Part shown: piece after piece, positions 40,325 through 49,511 of the stretch
How the letters are laid out: the number at the start of each line of letters is the position of its first letter
How positions within the stretch are numbered: the stretch's first letter is position 1
NCBI RefSeq assembly: GCF_900110135.1
Contig: NZ_FOCO01000007.1
Span: 62,001 to 126,000 of the forward strand
Source of the DNA: Pseudorhodobacter antarcticus
GTDB taxonomy: Bacteria > Pseudomonadota > Alphaproteobacteria > Rhodobacterales > Rhodobacteraceae
DNA length: 64,000 nt
Reading direction: 5' to 3'
Program-made: the position numbers and the translations under genes
Notes under the pieces: generated by a model
Databases searched by the model: none
Seen by the model: only the letters and a program-made list of their open reading frames with translations
What the model was told of the DNA's origin: nothing

Positions 40325-41446
40325 TTAGAAAGCGCGGTTTAGGGCCTTTAGGACCGAATGGGCGGCGCGCAGGTTTGGCGGTTCGCCGCCTTGCCCCAAG
40401 CGTTGCATTGTGAGGTGCATGGCGGCATGTTGGGCGGCTGTGGCGGGGCCGTTTTGCATCAAGGATAACAAGGCGGGCGCGAGGTTTTGCGCGGTGCAAT
40501 CGGGGCCGAGAAATTCGGGGATTGTGCGCGTTTCAGACACCAGATTGACCAAGGTGACAGTATCGACCAGCGCGGCGCGGCGCATCAGCCATAGAGTGAT
40601 AGGGTTCATTTTATAAGCAATGACCATCGGGCAAGCGTTGGCGGCGAGTTCCAAGGAGACAGTGCCGGAGGCGGCGATGGCGACAGTTGCGTTGGCGAAG
40701 GCTGCGCGTTTATGGGTCGCATCTTCAATAATATCGGGCTGTATGGGCCAATCGCGGGTGAGGTCGCGCACAAGAGGCGCCACGCCGCGCACGGTTGGCA
40801 AGGCCACGCGCGCTGTGGGGTGGTGGGCTTTTAGGAGGGCGAGGGTTTGGCCGATGATGGGGGCGAGGAGGGACACTTCGCCACGCCGCGAGCCGGGGAG
40901 GGCAAGGATGAGAGGGCTGGTTTGTGGAGTTTTGAGCGCCAAGGGTTCGCTGACAACCGGGTGGCCAACGAAATCGCAGGTCATGCCTGCGGCCTGCATC
41001 AAAGGCGGTTCAAACGGCAAAAGCGCCAGAACATGGTCGATATAGGCGGCCATTTTGGCGGCGCGGCCGGGACGCCATGCCCAAACAGAAGGGGCGACGT
41101 AATGGATTGTTTTCATTGCGGGCCGGGCCGCTTTGACGATTTTGGCCACGCGCAGGCAAAAATCGGGGCTGTCGATGGTGATGAGGGCGTCCGCGTTTTC
41201 GGCCAAGGTCGCTGCGGCGCTTTGGGCGATGCGGCGTTTGAGGGCCCGGTATTTGGGCAGAATTTCGGCGATGCCCATCACCGAGAGTTCCTCCATCGGG
41301 AAAAGCGAGGCAAGCCCTTCGGCCTGCATCAAAGGTCCGCCAATACCGTGGAATTGAAGGTTTGGGACGAGGGTTTTGAGAGCCTGCATCAGCGCCGCAC
41401 CGAGGCGGTCCCCCGAGGGTTCGCCCGCGATGAGCGTGAGTTTCAT
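40325..41446 (-). CDS. lpxB: Lipid A disaccharide synthase
   Basis: A 373-residue glycosyltransferase joining UDP-2,3-diacylglucosamine and lipid X in lipid A synthesis. Landmarks are LIAGEPSGDRLGAALMQ, FHGIGGPLMQAEGL, IDSPDFCLRVAK, YVAPSVWAWRPGRA and AASGTVSLELA. ATG overlaps the lpxI stop (ATGA). The minus-strand order is ompH, fabZ, lpxA, lpxI, lpxB. Confidence 0.95.
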   Translation of the reverse strand: MKLTLIAGEPSGDRLGAALMQALKTLVPNLQFHGIGGPLMQAEGLASLFPMEELSVMGIAEILPKYRALKRRIAQSAAATLAENADALITIDSPDFCLRVAKIVKAARPAMKTIHYVAPSVWAWRPGRAAKMAAYIDHVLALLPFEPPLMQAAGMTCDFVGHPVVSEPLALKTPQTSPLILALPGSRRGEVSLLAPIIGQTLALLKAHHPTARVALPTVRGVAPLVRDLTRDWPIQPDIIEDATHKRAAFANATVAIAASGTVSLELAANACPMVIAYKMNPITLWLMRRAALVDTVTLVNLVSETRTIPEFLGPDCTAQNLAPALLSLMQNGPATAAQHAAMHLTMQRLGQGGEPPNLRAAHSVLKALNRAF

Positions 41447-42261
41447 GGCTGTCCCTGATCGTCGCGCGACCACAGGAACAGGCCGAGCGCATTGGCTTGG
41501 GTTATGAGCGCGGGTTGGTCGAGGAGGATGACGCCGCCCGTTTGAAACGCTATACCGCCAAGGCCAGCGCGCGCAACCATATCAAGGGTTTGCGGGCCGA
41601 TGGTGGGTTGGTCAATGCGGATATCTTGGCCGGGTTTGGGGGTTTTGAAATAGAGGCCACGGGTGGCGCGAGGGCGCAAATTGGCGGGGATTTGCATGAC
41701 CCCTGCCAGCATCGCATCGGTGCCCGTCAGGGTTTCCACGGCAAGGCAAAGGCCCGCCTGCACCACTGCGCCCTGCCCCACATCCACGGCCCCCAAGGCG
41801 GCGGTGATGGTGGCGGCACGCATGGCATCGTTGCGATCCTGGTCGGTGATCTGGCCCGCAAGGAGGCCGGGACCGGGGGTAAGATGCGGGGCGATATCGG
41901 TCGCGCCGACGATTTTTAGATCAAATTCGGTGAAAATGTTAAGCACTTCGCGCAATGTGGCATCATCGCCCGATTGCATCGCCGCGATCAAGCGCGGGAC
42001 CATTTGCGCGGTCAAAGGATCGAACAAGGACGGGTCGAGAACGGGGCGCTGCACGGCCCCTGCGAAACAGACGCGCGTTATTCCTTGATCTATCAAATGG
42101 TTGAGGAAAGGGACCAACCGTTCAATGCGGAAATGCAGATCGGGGGTGAGGCCCGTTGGCGTGAAACCGTCAAGCGCCGCGATGAGGGGTTTTTGCGGCA
42201 TTTGGGCGGCGAGGATAGCGGGCAGTCCCCCTGCCCCGGCGATGATCGCGATATCGGTCAT
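41443..42261 (-). CDS. lpxI: UDP-2,3-diacylglucosamine pyrophosphatase LpxI
   Basis: A 272-residue DUF1009-family enzyme that yields lipid X. It replaces LpxH in alphaproteobacteria. The N-terminal domain starts IAIIAGAGGLPAIL; catalytic-domain motifs are AVVQAGLCLAVETLTGTDAM and the C-terminal GIAFQTGGVILLDQ. Both ends overlap neighbours by ATGA, giving tight coupling of lpxA-lpxI-lpxB. Confidence 0.95.
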   Translation of the reverse strand: MTDIAIIAGAGGLPAILAAQMPQKPLIAALDGFTPTGLTPDLHFRIERLVPFLNHLIDQGITRVCFAGAVQRPVLDPSLFDPLTAQMVPRLIAAMQSGDDATLREVLNIFTEFDLKIVGATDIAPHLTPGPGLLAGQITDQDRNDAMRAATITAALGAVDVGQGAVVQAGLCLAVETLTGTDAMLAGVMQIPANLRPRATRGLYFKTPKPGQDIRIDQPTIGPQTLDMVARAGLGGIAFQTGGVILLDQPALITQANALGLFLWSRDDQGQP

Positions 42262-43043
42262 TTTGGCGTTAGGAACGAACGGTCGCTGGCGGACAGGATG
42301 AAATCGGTCATTTCGCGCACATGCGGGCTGTCTGATTCGTCGGCCAAACGGCGGGCGCGGTCAAGGAACGTACCATCACCTTGGGCCAGCATTTGGTATC
42401 CGGCGCGCAGGGCAGTGATTTCTGACCGTTCCACGCCGCGACGTTTGAGGCCGACGAGGTTCAACCCATCAAGTTCGCCGCGCGGCCCTTGCACCAAGCC
42501 ATGCGGCAGAACGTCATTGGTGACCATTGTGACGGCGCCGATGATCGCGCCATGCCCCACGCGCACCCATTGATGCACGCCCGACAACCCGCCTATGATC
42601 ACATCATCGCCAATTTGGCAATGGCCCGCGACCGCTGCTTGGTTGGCAAGGATGACGCGGTTGCCCACTTGGGCGTCATGGCCGATATGCGAGCCGGTCA
42701 TCAGCAAGCAATCATCGCCAACGCGGGTGATGCCGCCGCCACCCGAGGTGCCGGTGTTCAGCGTAGCACCTTCGCGGATGCGGCAGCGTGCGCCGACGAT
42801 AAGGCGGGTGCGTTCGCCTTTGAATTTCAGGTCTTGCGGCACCTCGCCCACGCAGGCGAAAGGGAAAATGATGGTGCCAGTGCCAATGTCGGTCCAGCCC
42901 GTCACGACCGCATGGGATTTGAGGGTGACGTTTTCGGCAAGGGTGACTTCGGGCCCCACGATGCAGAACGGGCCAATGGTGCAGCCTGCGCCGATGGTGG
43001 CGCCCGGTTCGACAATGGCTGTGGGGTGGATGGTGGCGGTCAT
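42258..43043 (-). CDS. lpxA: UDP-N-acetylglucosamine acyltransferase
   Basis: A 261-residue left-handed beta-helix acyltransferase that adds a 3-hydroxyacyl chain to UDP-GlcNAc, the first step of lipid A. Hexapeptide repeats run from residue 2 to about 185; His122 ([12 protein letters not shown]) is the catalytic base. The C-terminal helical domain is complete. ATG overlaps the fabZ stop. Confidence 0.95.
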   Translation of the reverse strand: MTATIHPTAIVEPGATIGAGCTIGPFCIVGPEVTLAENVTLKSHAVVTGWTDIGTGTIIFPFACVGEVPQDLKFKGERTRLIVGARCRIREGATLNTGTSGGGGITRVGDDCLLMTGSHIGHDAQVGNRVILANQAAVAGHCQIGDDVIIGGLSGVHQWVRVGHGAIIGAVTMVTNDVLPHGLVQGPRGELDGLNLVGLKRRGVERSEITALRAGYQMLAQGDGTFLDRARRLADESDSPHVREMTDFILSASDRSFLTPK

Positions 43044-43510
43044 GCTTTTGGCAGGTCCATCATGGCGGTAAATTCAGCTTGGGCGCACAATTCTCCATCG
43101 ACCAGAGCGCGGCCTTCAAATTTCCAGACCTTGCCGCCGCCGCGTTTGACAGTGACATGCAGTTCCATCACATCGCCCGGCACGACCATGCGGCGGAATT
43201 TCACCGCGTCCAGCCCCATGAAATAGACCAGCAGGTTTTTATCGGCAAGGTTGAGCGAGACGCCGACGAGAACGCCCGAAGTTTGAGCCAGCGCCTCAAT
43301 AATCTGGACGCCGGGGAACACGGGTTTGCCGGGGAAATGCCCTTGGAATTGCGGTTCGTTCATTGTGACGCATTTGATGCCGACGGCGGATTGGTTGGGG
43401 ACGATATCGCGGACTTTATCAACCAAAAGAAAGGGGTAGCGGTGCGGCAGGATGCGCTGGATCAGGGCGATGTCGGCGGTGGTGGGGATGGGGGGTGCGG
43501 CATCGATCAT
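43040..43510 (-). CDS. fabZ: 3-hydroxyacyl-ACP dehydratase FabZ
   Basis: A 156-residue hot-dog-fold dehydratase of fatty-acid synthesis. The catalytic pair is His58 ([15 protein letters not shown]) and Glu72 (QIIEALAQ). HRYPFLLVD near residue 23 is typical. It competes with LpxA for 3-hydroxyacyl-ACP, which may explain the coupling of the two genes by ATGA overlap. Confidence 0.96.
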   Translation of the reverse strand: MIDAAPPIPTTADIALIQRILPHRYPFLLVDKVRDIVPNQSAVGIKCVTMNEPQFQGHFPGKPVFPGVQIIEALAQTSGVLVGVSLNLADKNLLVYFMGLDAVKFRRMVVPGDVMELHVTVKRGGGKVWKFEGRALVDGELCAQAEFTAMMDLPKA

Positions 43511-43583
43511 CGGGGTACTCCATCATAACAAACTGCGCGGGGCGGTAGGGTTTGGCTATCAAAGCGGGCCTGCGGGCGCAAGG

Positions 43584-44153
43584 TTAGGGGGTGGCTGGCG
43601 GGGTTAGGCGGGCGTCGATGCGGTCGATGGCGGCCTGGGTGATGTCGGCGCGGTCAAGGCTGAGGATGATGGTGGAGCGGTCGACCAGCATCACAGCCCC
43701 CATTTCTTGCATCATTTCGGCAAGGATGGGCACGGCTTCGTCAAAAAACCTTTGTTGGTCAAGGTCGCGTTGGCGTTTCAGGTCGCGGTCTTTGATGCCC
43801 CAAGCGGCACGGATCCCTTCGACCTTGTCGTCAAAGGCGCTGGCGAGAGGGGCGAATTCGGCGGGGGGCAAAGTGGCGCGGCGTTCGGTGAGCAGGCGTT
43901 CCTCAATCTCGAGGTCCGATTCGATTTGGCGAATTTCGGATTGCAGCGCGCGCGAGGCGGCTTCGAGGGCGGTGAGGGATGCCTTGCCAAAAGCGCTGTC
44001 GGTGAACAGGCGTTGCTGGTCGATGGCGACAATCGGGGATTGGAAGGGGGCGGTTAGGGCGGGTGCGGGTGCAGGTGCAGGCGCGGTCTGGGCATAAGCC
44101 AAGGGCGGTGCGCATAGCACCGCCCCCAGCAAAAGGACCAAGACCCGCCGCAT
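43584..44153 (-). CDS. Skp/OmpH-family periplasmic chaperone
   Basis: A 189-residue protein. Signal peptide MRRVLVLLLGAVLCAPPLAYA, then a Pro/Ala linker, then VAIDQQRLFTDSAFGKA and a long coiled coil (about 60-145). The Skp trimer shields unfolded outer-membrane proteins on the way to BamA. Its start overlaps the bamA stop (TGATG), consistent with joint function. Confidence 0.88.
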   Translation of the reverse strand: MRRVLVLLLGAVLCAPPLAYAQTAPAPAPAPALTAPFQSPIVAIDQQRLFTDSAFGKASLTALEAASRALQSEIRQIESDLEIEERLLTERRATLPPAEFAPLASAFDDKVEGIRAAWGIKDRDLKRQRDLDQQRFFDEAVPILAEMMQEMGAVMLVDRSTIILSLDRADITQAAIDRIDARLTPPATP

Positions 44154-46510
44154 CAGAACGATGACGAAATGGTCAAATCGAACTTACGTTCTTTGTCGTA
44201 GCTTTCTTTCTTGATCGCGCGAGCAATGTTGAAGCGCAACGGGCCGATAGGCGTGTCCCAAAACAGCGACACACCGATGCTGGCGCGCAGGTTTGCGCTG
44301 TCATCCACGGCACCGATTGGGCCCCCCACGGGGCCGCCGTTCACGTTATCAAGGCTCCACACCGTGCCAACATCTGCGAACACGCCGCCTTTGATGTTGT
44401 ATTCATCGGGCAGACCGATTGGAAACTCTGCATCAAACCGGGCAACGGCGTACATATTGCCGCCCAATGCGTCTTGGTTTACGGCGTTCAGATCGCGCGG
44501 GCCGATGCCGTTGCTTTCAAACCCACGAATTTTCGAGTTCAAAAAGAACCGTTCCGTCACACGGGAGTTGTTCTTGCTGGTGTTCAGCATCCCGCCTTCA
44601 AAAACCGCGCGCAGCGTTAGATCATCGTTCAGCACCCGGCGTTCCGCCAAGGCGAGCGCGTTGGTGTTGATAAATTGCAAATCCCCACCCAAGCCAGCGA
44701 AATCCTGGCTAAAGCGCAACAAGATGCCGCCGTTTGGATCAAGCCCCGTGGTGCGCGTATCATAGGCAAAGGCGTAGCCGATGGAGGAGGAGAATTGCCC
44801 CCCCACCGCCTCCTCGGCATGCAAAATGACGGAGGAATTTGGTCCAACGTCCGAAATGCGGCTTTCGGATAGTTTATAGTTCAGCTGAAGCGTGCTGTTT
44901 TCACCGACAGGGAACCCGATGCCAAAGCCGATATTGGCGTCGCGGGTGTTGTAAAACGCATTCGCATTGTCGGTTTCGGTATAGCCCGCAAAGACCGAAA
45001 AATTCAAATCCCGGCCCAAAAACGCTGGTTCAGAGAAGTTGAAAGCCGCGGTTTTATTATCCGTTCCAGTCCCAAGCGAGAGGCCGATGGTTTGGCCACG
45101 GCCAAGGAAGTTGGTTTCTTGAAACGCGGCGTTCAGGCCAACACCCGAATCCGCGCCATAGGTCACGCCAAAGGACAGCGAGCCTGTGGGCTGCTCTTCG
45201 ACATCGACATTGACGATGACTTGGTCAGGCGCGCTGCCTTGTTCGGCATCCACCTTGGCATCTTTGAAAAAGCCAAGCGCGCGGATGCGTTCCGCGGCGC
45301 GGCGCACTTCGCGCGGGTTGAAGGGGTCCCCCTCGGCGGCCCGAAATTCACGGCGGATCACGGAATCGAGGGTTGTGGTGTTGCCTTCGATATCAATGCG
45401 TTCCACGAAAACGCGATCACCTTTGGAGATCACAAATTCCACATCCAACGTCAAACCGCGTGGGTTGCGGGTGATGCGCGGTTCAAACTTGACGAAATTC
45501 AAGCCTTTGCGCAGCGCAAGGTTTTCCATACGGGTGATGTTGTTTTCGATCACGGTGGGGGTGTAGGTCACGCCCGAGCGCAGTTTTTGCACCGCTTCAA
45601 ATTCGGCGGCGTCAATTTCGGGGATTTCCGAAATGGTAGACACCCGGCCCACTTTGAAACTTTGGCCTTCGCGCACGTTGAACGTGACGAAAAAGCCATC
45701 ACGTTCACGGGTCACTTCGCCAACAGCATCCAGCACTTGGAAATCGGCATACCCGCGCGCGGCGTAGAAATCGCGCAGCAATTGTTTGTCAAATTCGATG
45801 CGGTCGGCGATGAATGTGTCGGATTGGATGATGCTGCGGAAAAGCCCTGCCTGTTTGGTGGCCAGCACTTGGCGCAAACGGCGGTCGGAAAACGCGCGGT
45901 TGCCGACGAAAGACAAACGCTCCACCTCGACCACTTTGCCTTCTTTGATGTCGAACACCAGATCGACGCGGTTGCCGGACCGGCGGATGATGCGCGGATC
46001 AACGGTGACGGCGAACCGCCCCCCCTCTTGATACGCTTTGGTGATTTCGGCGGCGTCCGCCTCGGCTTGCGCGGGGGAAAACACGCGGCGCGATTGGGAT
46101 TTGATGATGCCAGCCAGCATTTCATCTTTCAAACGGCGGTTGCCTTCGAAATTGATGACGCTGATGGTGGGAAATTCTTTGACCGCGATCACAAGGGTGC
46201 CACCTTGGGGCGTGATTTGCACGCTTTCAAACAGACCTGCGGCGGAAATACGCTGGAATGCGTCGTTCAATTCGCCCGCGCTGACCGTTTGGCCCTGCCC
46301 GATTCCGGCGTAAGATAGAATGGTGGCTGCGTCGACGCGTTCATTCCCTTCCACCTTTACGGTGGAAAAGCTGTAAGATTGCGCCGCTGCAGGCGTGCCC
46401 ATCCCCAGCGAAGTGATTGAGAGAATTGCGAAAACCGAAAGGGCGGCGCTGTGCCGACCAAATTGGCGCAAGATGTTGCGGGAGACTGGACCCCGTTCCG
46501 CAATATACAT
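44153..46510 (-). CDS. bamA: Outer membrane protein assembly factor BamA
   Basis: A 785-residue Omp85 protein. Signal peptide to about residue 43 (TPAAAQ), then five POTRA domains starting YSFSTVKVEGNERVDAATIL, then the membrane beta-barrel from about 400. The VRGF-equivalent is KIRGFESNGIGPRD and the C-terminus ends in FDLTISSSF, the aromatic barrel signal. It inserts barrel proteins into the outer membrane. I chose ATG at 46510; an in-frame extension to 46570 would delay the signal peptide. bamB, coding a partner lipoprotein, lies at the right edge of the window. Confidence 0.95.
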   Translation of the reverse strand: MYIAERGPVSRNILRQFGRHSAALSVFAILSITSLGMGTPAAAQSYSFSTVKVEGNERVDAATILSYAGIGQGQTVSAGELNDAFQRISAAGLFESVQITPQGGTLVIAVKEFPTISVINFEGNRRLKDEMLAGIIKSQSRRVFSPAQAEADAAEITKAYQEGGRFAVTVDPRIIRRSGNRVDLVFDIKEGKVVEVERLSFVGNRAFSDRRLRQVLATKQAGLFRSIIQSDTFIADRIEFDKQLLRDFYAARGYADFQVLDAVGEVTRERDGFFVTFNVREGQSFKVGRVSTISEIPEIDAAEFEAVQKLRSGVTYTPTVIENNITRMENLALRKGLNFVKFEPRITRNPRGLTLDVEFVISKGDRVFVERIDIEGNTTTLDSVIRREFRAAEGDPFNPREVRRAAERIRALGFFKDAKVDAEQGSAPDQVIVNVDVEEQPTGSLSFGVTYGADSGVGLNAAFQETNFLGRGQTIGLSLGTGTDNKTAAFNFSEPAFLGRDLNFSVFAGYTETDNANAFYNTRDANIGFGIGFPVGENSTLQLNYKLSESRISDVGPNSSVILHAEEAVGGQFSSSIGYAFAYDTRTTGLDPNGGILLRFSQDFAGLGGDLQFINTNALALAERRVLNDDLTLRAVFEGGMLNTSKNNSRVTERFFLNSKIRGFESNGIGPRDLNAVNQDALGGNMYAVARFDAEFPIGLPDEYNIKGGVFADVGTVWSLDNVNGGPVGGPIGAVDDSANLRASIGVSLFWDTPIGPLRFNIARAIKKESYDKERKFDLTISSSF

Positions 46511-46643
46511 TGTTCTGCCCCATTTTGTTACTATTTCCCCCTGATTAGCGGGAATGTAACGGCTTGTCAAAAGGGCAGAGTGGCTTATTGTTTCAATATC
46601 TTGCAGTAATGTCGAATTGCTGCGCCAGATTAGGTGTTCAAGA

Positions 46644-46781
46644 TCAGGGATTAACGATCATATTGCCAAAAATGGCGCCTGCCATCAGGCCGACCAGAAC
46701 GGTGCCCACGCTGAAGAAGCGGTCCCAGTTCAACCCGATCAAAAGGGAAACCCCACGATAGCCCATTTTTACAGTTTGCAT
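46644..46781 (-). CDS. Small 45-residue membrane protein between bamA and rseP
   Basis: MQTVKMGYRGVSLLIGLNWD then one membrane helix (RFFSVGTVLVGLMAGAIFGN) and a short tail. AAAGGGG lies upstream of the ATG at 46781; the frame extends to 46847 with basic residues that I reject. From memory, similar short proteins occur in Rhodobacteraceae. It lies on the same strand as rseP and bamA, so it may belong to the envelope-assembly unit. Function unknown. Confidence 0.7.
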   Translation of the reverse strand: MQTVKMGYRGVSLLIGLNWDRFFSVGTVLVGLMAGAIFGNMIVNP

Positions 46782-46895
46782 CACACGCCCCTTTCGTTGC
46801 TGGGTATCCGACCTTAATAGCGGGCGATTATGGCGTGATTTGGGCAATCGCGATGGATTGGCGCGATTGCCCCGTGTTTTTTGGTGGGATGATTA

Positions 46896-46937
46896 GGCCC
46901 CAGCTCGGAGGCCCCAGTTCGGAGCCCCCAGTGGTCG
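46896..46937. repeat. 14-base tandem repeat
   Basis: GGCCCCAGCTCGGA (46896-46909) and GGCCCCAGTTCGGA (46910-46923) differ at one base and are followed by a partial third unit (GCCCCCAG...). It lies between rseP and the small membrane protein gene. Confidence 0.6.
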
Positions 46938-46938
46938 G

Positions 46939-48288
46939 TTATGGGCAAAACAGATCATTGCCCAAGGCAAACACCATCAGCGACATCAAAAGGCCAAGCC
47001 CGACCATCATCATCACGCGCAAAACGCGATCAGATGGGGGTTTGCCTGTAATCGCCTCATACGCGTGAAACACAAGGTGGCCGCCATCAAGCACGGGGAT
47101 GGGAAACAGGTTCATCAAGCCCACGGCGGTGGAAAGTGCCGCAATCAGCATAATGAAGGTGGAAATACCTTGGGTTGCAGCAGCCGAGGAGGATTGCGCG
47201 ATGCCGATGGGGCCGCGCAAGTTGCAGGTGGAAATGGCCCCGGTGATGATGTGGGTCAGCCCCGAGAATGTGGTGGTGACCAGCCCCCAAGTGCGTTCGG
47301 CGCTGATGGTGACCACCTCAATTGGGCCTGGGGTATAGACGGCGGGACGAAACATCAGCCCCTCGCCCAGACCGATCAGATAGCGTTCTTCAAATCCGCC
47401 TTCGGGCAAGGGATTGGTGGTGAGGCGCGGGGTCAGGGTGGTGTCAAAGATGGTGCCATCCGCGCCATTGTCGCGCCAGATTTTCAACGATAGCGGTGCG
47501 TCTTTGCTTTCCTTTACATAGGCCACAAGGTCGGTAAAGGCGGTGACGGGTTGGCCGTCAATGGCCATGATTACGTCACCTTCGGCCAGCCCTGCGTCCA
47601 TTGCCGCCGATTCCAGCGCGATGGAACCAACAAGCGCGGGGAACGGAAACGGCCCGGTGATGGTCACGTCCGACCCGCCCCGCGCCACGGTATAATCGAC
47701 GGTGGCGGCGGTTGGCAGGGCGCGGGCGGTGGTGACGAAGCTTTGCAAATCGGGGGTCACGGTGCCGTTTACGGCCAAAATCTCATCCCCGGGGCGCAGG
47801 GTTTGCGCGGCATTGGGCAAGGGTTTGACATCGGTGATCAAGGCGCGGTCGCCTGCGACGCCAAAATGCAGGATGACGCCCATATAGATGACCATCGTCA
47901 GGATGAAGTTGAACAAGGGGCCCGCGAACACGGTGGCAGAGCGGGCCCACAGGGGCGCGCCGTGCATGGTGTGGCGGCGTTCGGCGGCGGTCATGGTGCT
48001 GATGGTGGTGCCGTCTTTGCCCGATGCAGCGTCGGCGTCGCCCAGGAATTTGACGTAGCCGCCAAAGGGAATGGCCGCAAACTGCCAGCGGGTGCCGCGT
48101 TTATCGACGCGAGAGAGGAGGACGGGGCCAAAGCCAAGCGAGAACACTTCGGCGTGGATACCGGTCCAGCGGCCGACGATGTAATGGCCATATTCATGGA
48201 CAGCGACGATGATGGACAAAGCGACGACGAAGGCCGCAAGCGTCCATGCGAGATTGCCAAAGGACGGGATCAGGTTGACGATTTCCAC
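46939..48288 (-). CDS. rseP: Site-2 intramembrane protease RseP
   Basis: A 449-residue zinc metalloprotease starting at GTG. The active site HEYGH has His31, Glu32 and His35; the second zinc ligand motif is LDGGH near residue 395. Two PDZ domains lie between (about 130-310). It cleaves anti-sigma factors and remnant signal peptides in the inner membrane. AAGGAAC lies upstream. dxr is encoded just before it, 35 bases away. Confidence 0.95.
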   Translation of the reverse strand: MEIVNLIPSFGNLAWTLAAFVVALSIIVAVHEYGHYIVGRWTGIHAEVFSLGFGPVLLSRVDKRGTRWQFAAIPFGGYVKFLGDADAASGKDGTTISTMTAAERRHTMHGAPLWARSATVFAGPLFNFILTMVIYMGVILHFGVAGDRALITDVKPLPNAAQTLRPGDEILAVNGTVTPDLQSFVTTARALPTAATVDYTVARGGSDVTITGPFPFPALVGSIALESAAMDAGLAEGDVIMAIDGQPVTAFTDLVAYVKESKDAPLSLKIWRDNGADGTIFDTTLTPRLTTNPLPEGGFEERYLIGLGEGLMFRPAVYTPGPIEVVTISAERTWGLVTTTFSGLTHIITGAISTCNLRGPIGIAQSSSAAATQGISTFIMLIAALSTAVGLMNLFPIPVLDGGHLVFHAYEAITGKPPSDRVLRVMMMVGLGLLMSLMVFALGNDLFCP

Positions 48289-48323
48289 GGGTGTTATGTT
48301 CCTTACTGCAACGATTTGGCCTG

Positions 48324-49508
48324 CTAAGTTTTAGCCTGCCACGATTTGACCGCTTCCGCGGCGGTCTTTCTTGCGAGATGGTCCATCGCCAGCACATCCT
48401 CAAGGGCGGTCGCGGCAATTTGAAGGCTATTTTGCCGCGAAAGTTGGGAAAGTGTGGTTTCCACCACCTGCGCCATGCCCAGAAACGGCAATTGGCCCGC
48501 GATAAAGCCGTCCAGCGCGATTTCTTTGGCGGCGTTAAAGGCGGCCCCCGACAGGCCACGGGTTTCCATCACATCGCGCGCAAGGCGTAGGGCGGGAAAG
48601 CGGGCGGGATCGGGGGCTTCAAAATTCAGGGTGGCGAGTTTGGCGAGGTTGAGGCGTTCGACGGGCACATGGCCCCGCTGCGGCCAGTGCAGCGCGTAGC
48701 CGATGGCGTGGCGCATATCGGCGGGGCCAAGGTGGGCCATGATACCACCATCGGTAAAGCCGACCAGCGCGTGGATGATGGATTGGGGGTGAACGATCAC
48801 TTCGATCTGGTCAGGGGTAAAGCCGAAAAATTCACGGGTTTCAATGAGTTCCAAGGCTTTGTTAAACATGGACGCACTGTCGATAGAGATGCGCTGACCC
48901 ATGGACCAATTGGGGTGCGCGACCGCTTGGGCAGGCGTGATGGCGTGCATTTGGTCCATCGTAAAGCTGCGGAACGGCCCGCCTGAGGCTGTGATGATGA
49001 CGCGTTCGACCGCTTCTTTATCCTCTCCCACTAAAGCTTGGAACACGGCGGAATGTTCGCTGTCGACGGGCAGCAAGGTGGCACCGAATTTGGCGGCGGT
49101 GGCCATCAGTAAAGGCCCGGCCGTGACCAGACTTTCCTTATTGGCCAATGCCAGCGTGCCGCCGTGGCGCAGGGCGCGCAGACCCGGCACCAAACCTGCC
49201 GCCCCCACGATGCCCGACATCACCCAATCGGCGGGGCGATCGGCGGCATCGGCAATGGCGGCAGCGCCTGCGGCACAGTCGATGCCCGTGCCTGCAAGGG
49301 CGTCGCGCAACGCGTCCAGCAGATCATCATGCGCGGTCACCGCAATTTCGGCCTGCAGCGCGCGGGCCATTTCGGCCAGACGGGGAATGTTGCGCGCGCC
49401 TGTCAGGGCCACGGTGCGGTAGGCGGCAGGGCCACCGCCGCGCATAATCAGATCAAACGTGCTTTCGCCAATCGAGCCCGTCGCGCCAAAAATAGAGATG
49501 GAGCGCAC
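48324..49508 (-). CDS. dxr: 1-deoxy-D-xylulose 5-phosphate reductoisomerase
   Basis: A 394-residue NADPH-dependent enzyme of the MEP isoprenoid pathway, starting at GTG (49508). Landmarks: ISIFGATGSIGESTFDLI (NADPH site), LALANKESLVTAGPLL, PVDSEHSAVFQAL (metal ligands), ITASGGPFRSF and GQRISIDSASMFNKALELIE. It starts three bases after the cdsA stop. Confidence 0.96.
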   Translation of the reverse strand: MRSISIFGATGSIGESTFDLIMRGGGPAAYRTVALTGARNIPRLAEMARALQAEIAVTAHDDLLDALRDALAGTGIDCAAGAAAIADAADRPADWVMSGIVGAAGLVPGLRALRHGGTLALANKESLVTAGPLLMATAAKFGATLLPVDSEHSAVFQALVGEDKEAVERVIITASGGPFRSFTMDQMHAITPAQAVAHPNWSMGQRISIDSASMFNKALELIETREFFGFTPDQIEVIVHPQSIIHALVGFTDGGIMAHLGPADMRHAIGYALHWPQRGHVPVERLNLAKLATLNFEAPDPARFPALRLARDVMETRGLSGAAFNAAKEIALDGFIAGQLPFLGMAQVVETTLSQLSRQNSLQIAATALEDVLAMDHLARKTAAEAVKSWQAKT

Positions 49509-49511
49509 GGA

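Noticed and set aside
45092-46318. 408-residue plus-strand frame over bamA
   Set aside because: Antisense shadow; BamA POTRA and barrel signatures are clear on the minus strand.
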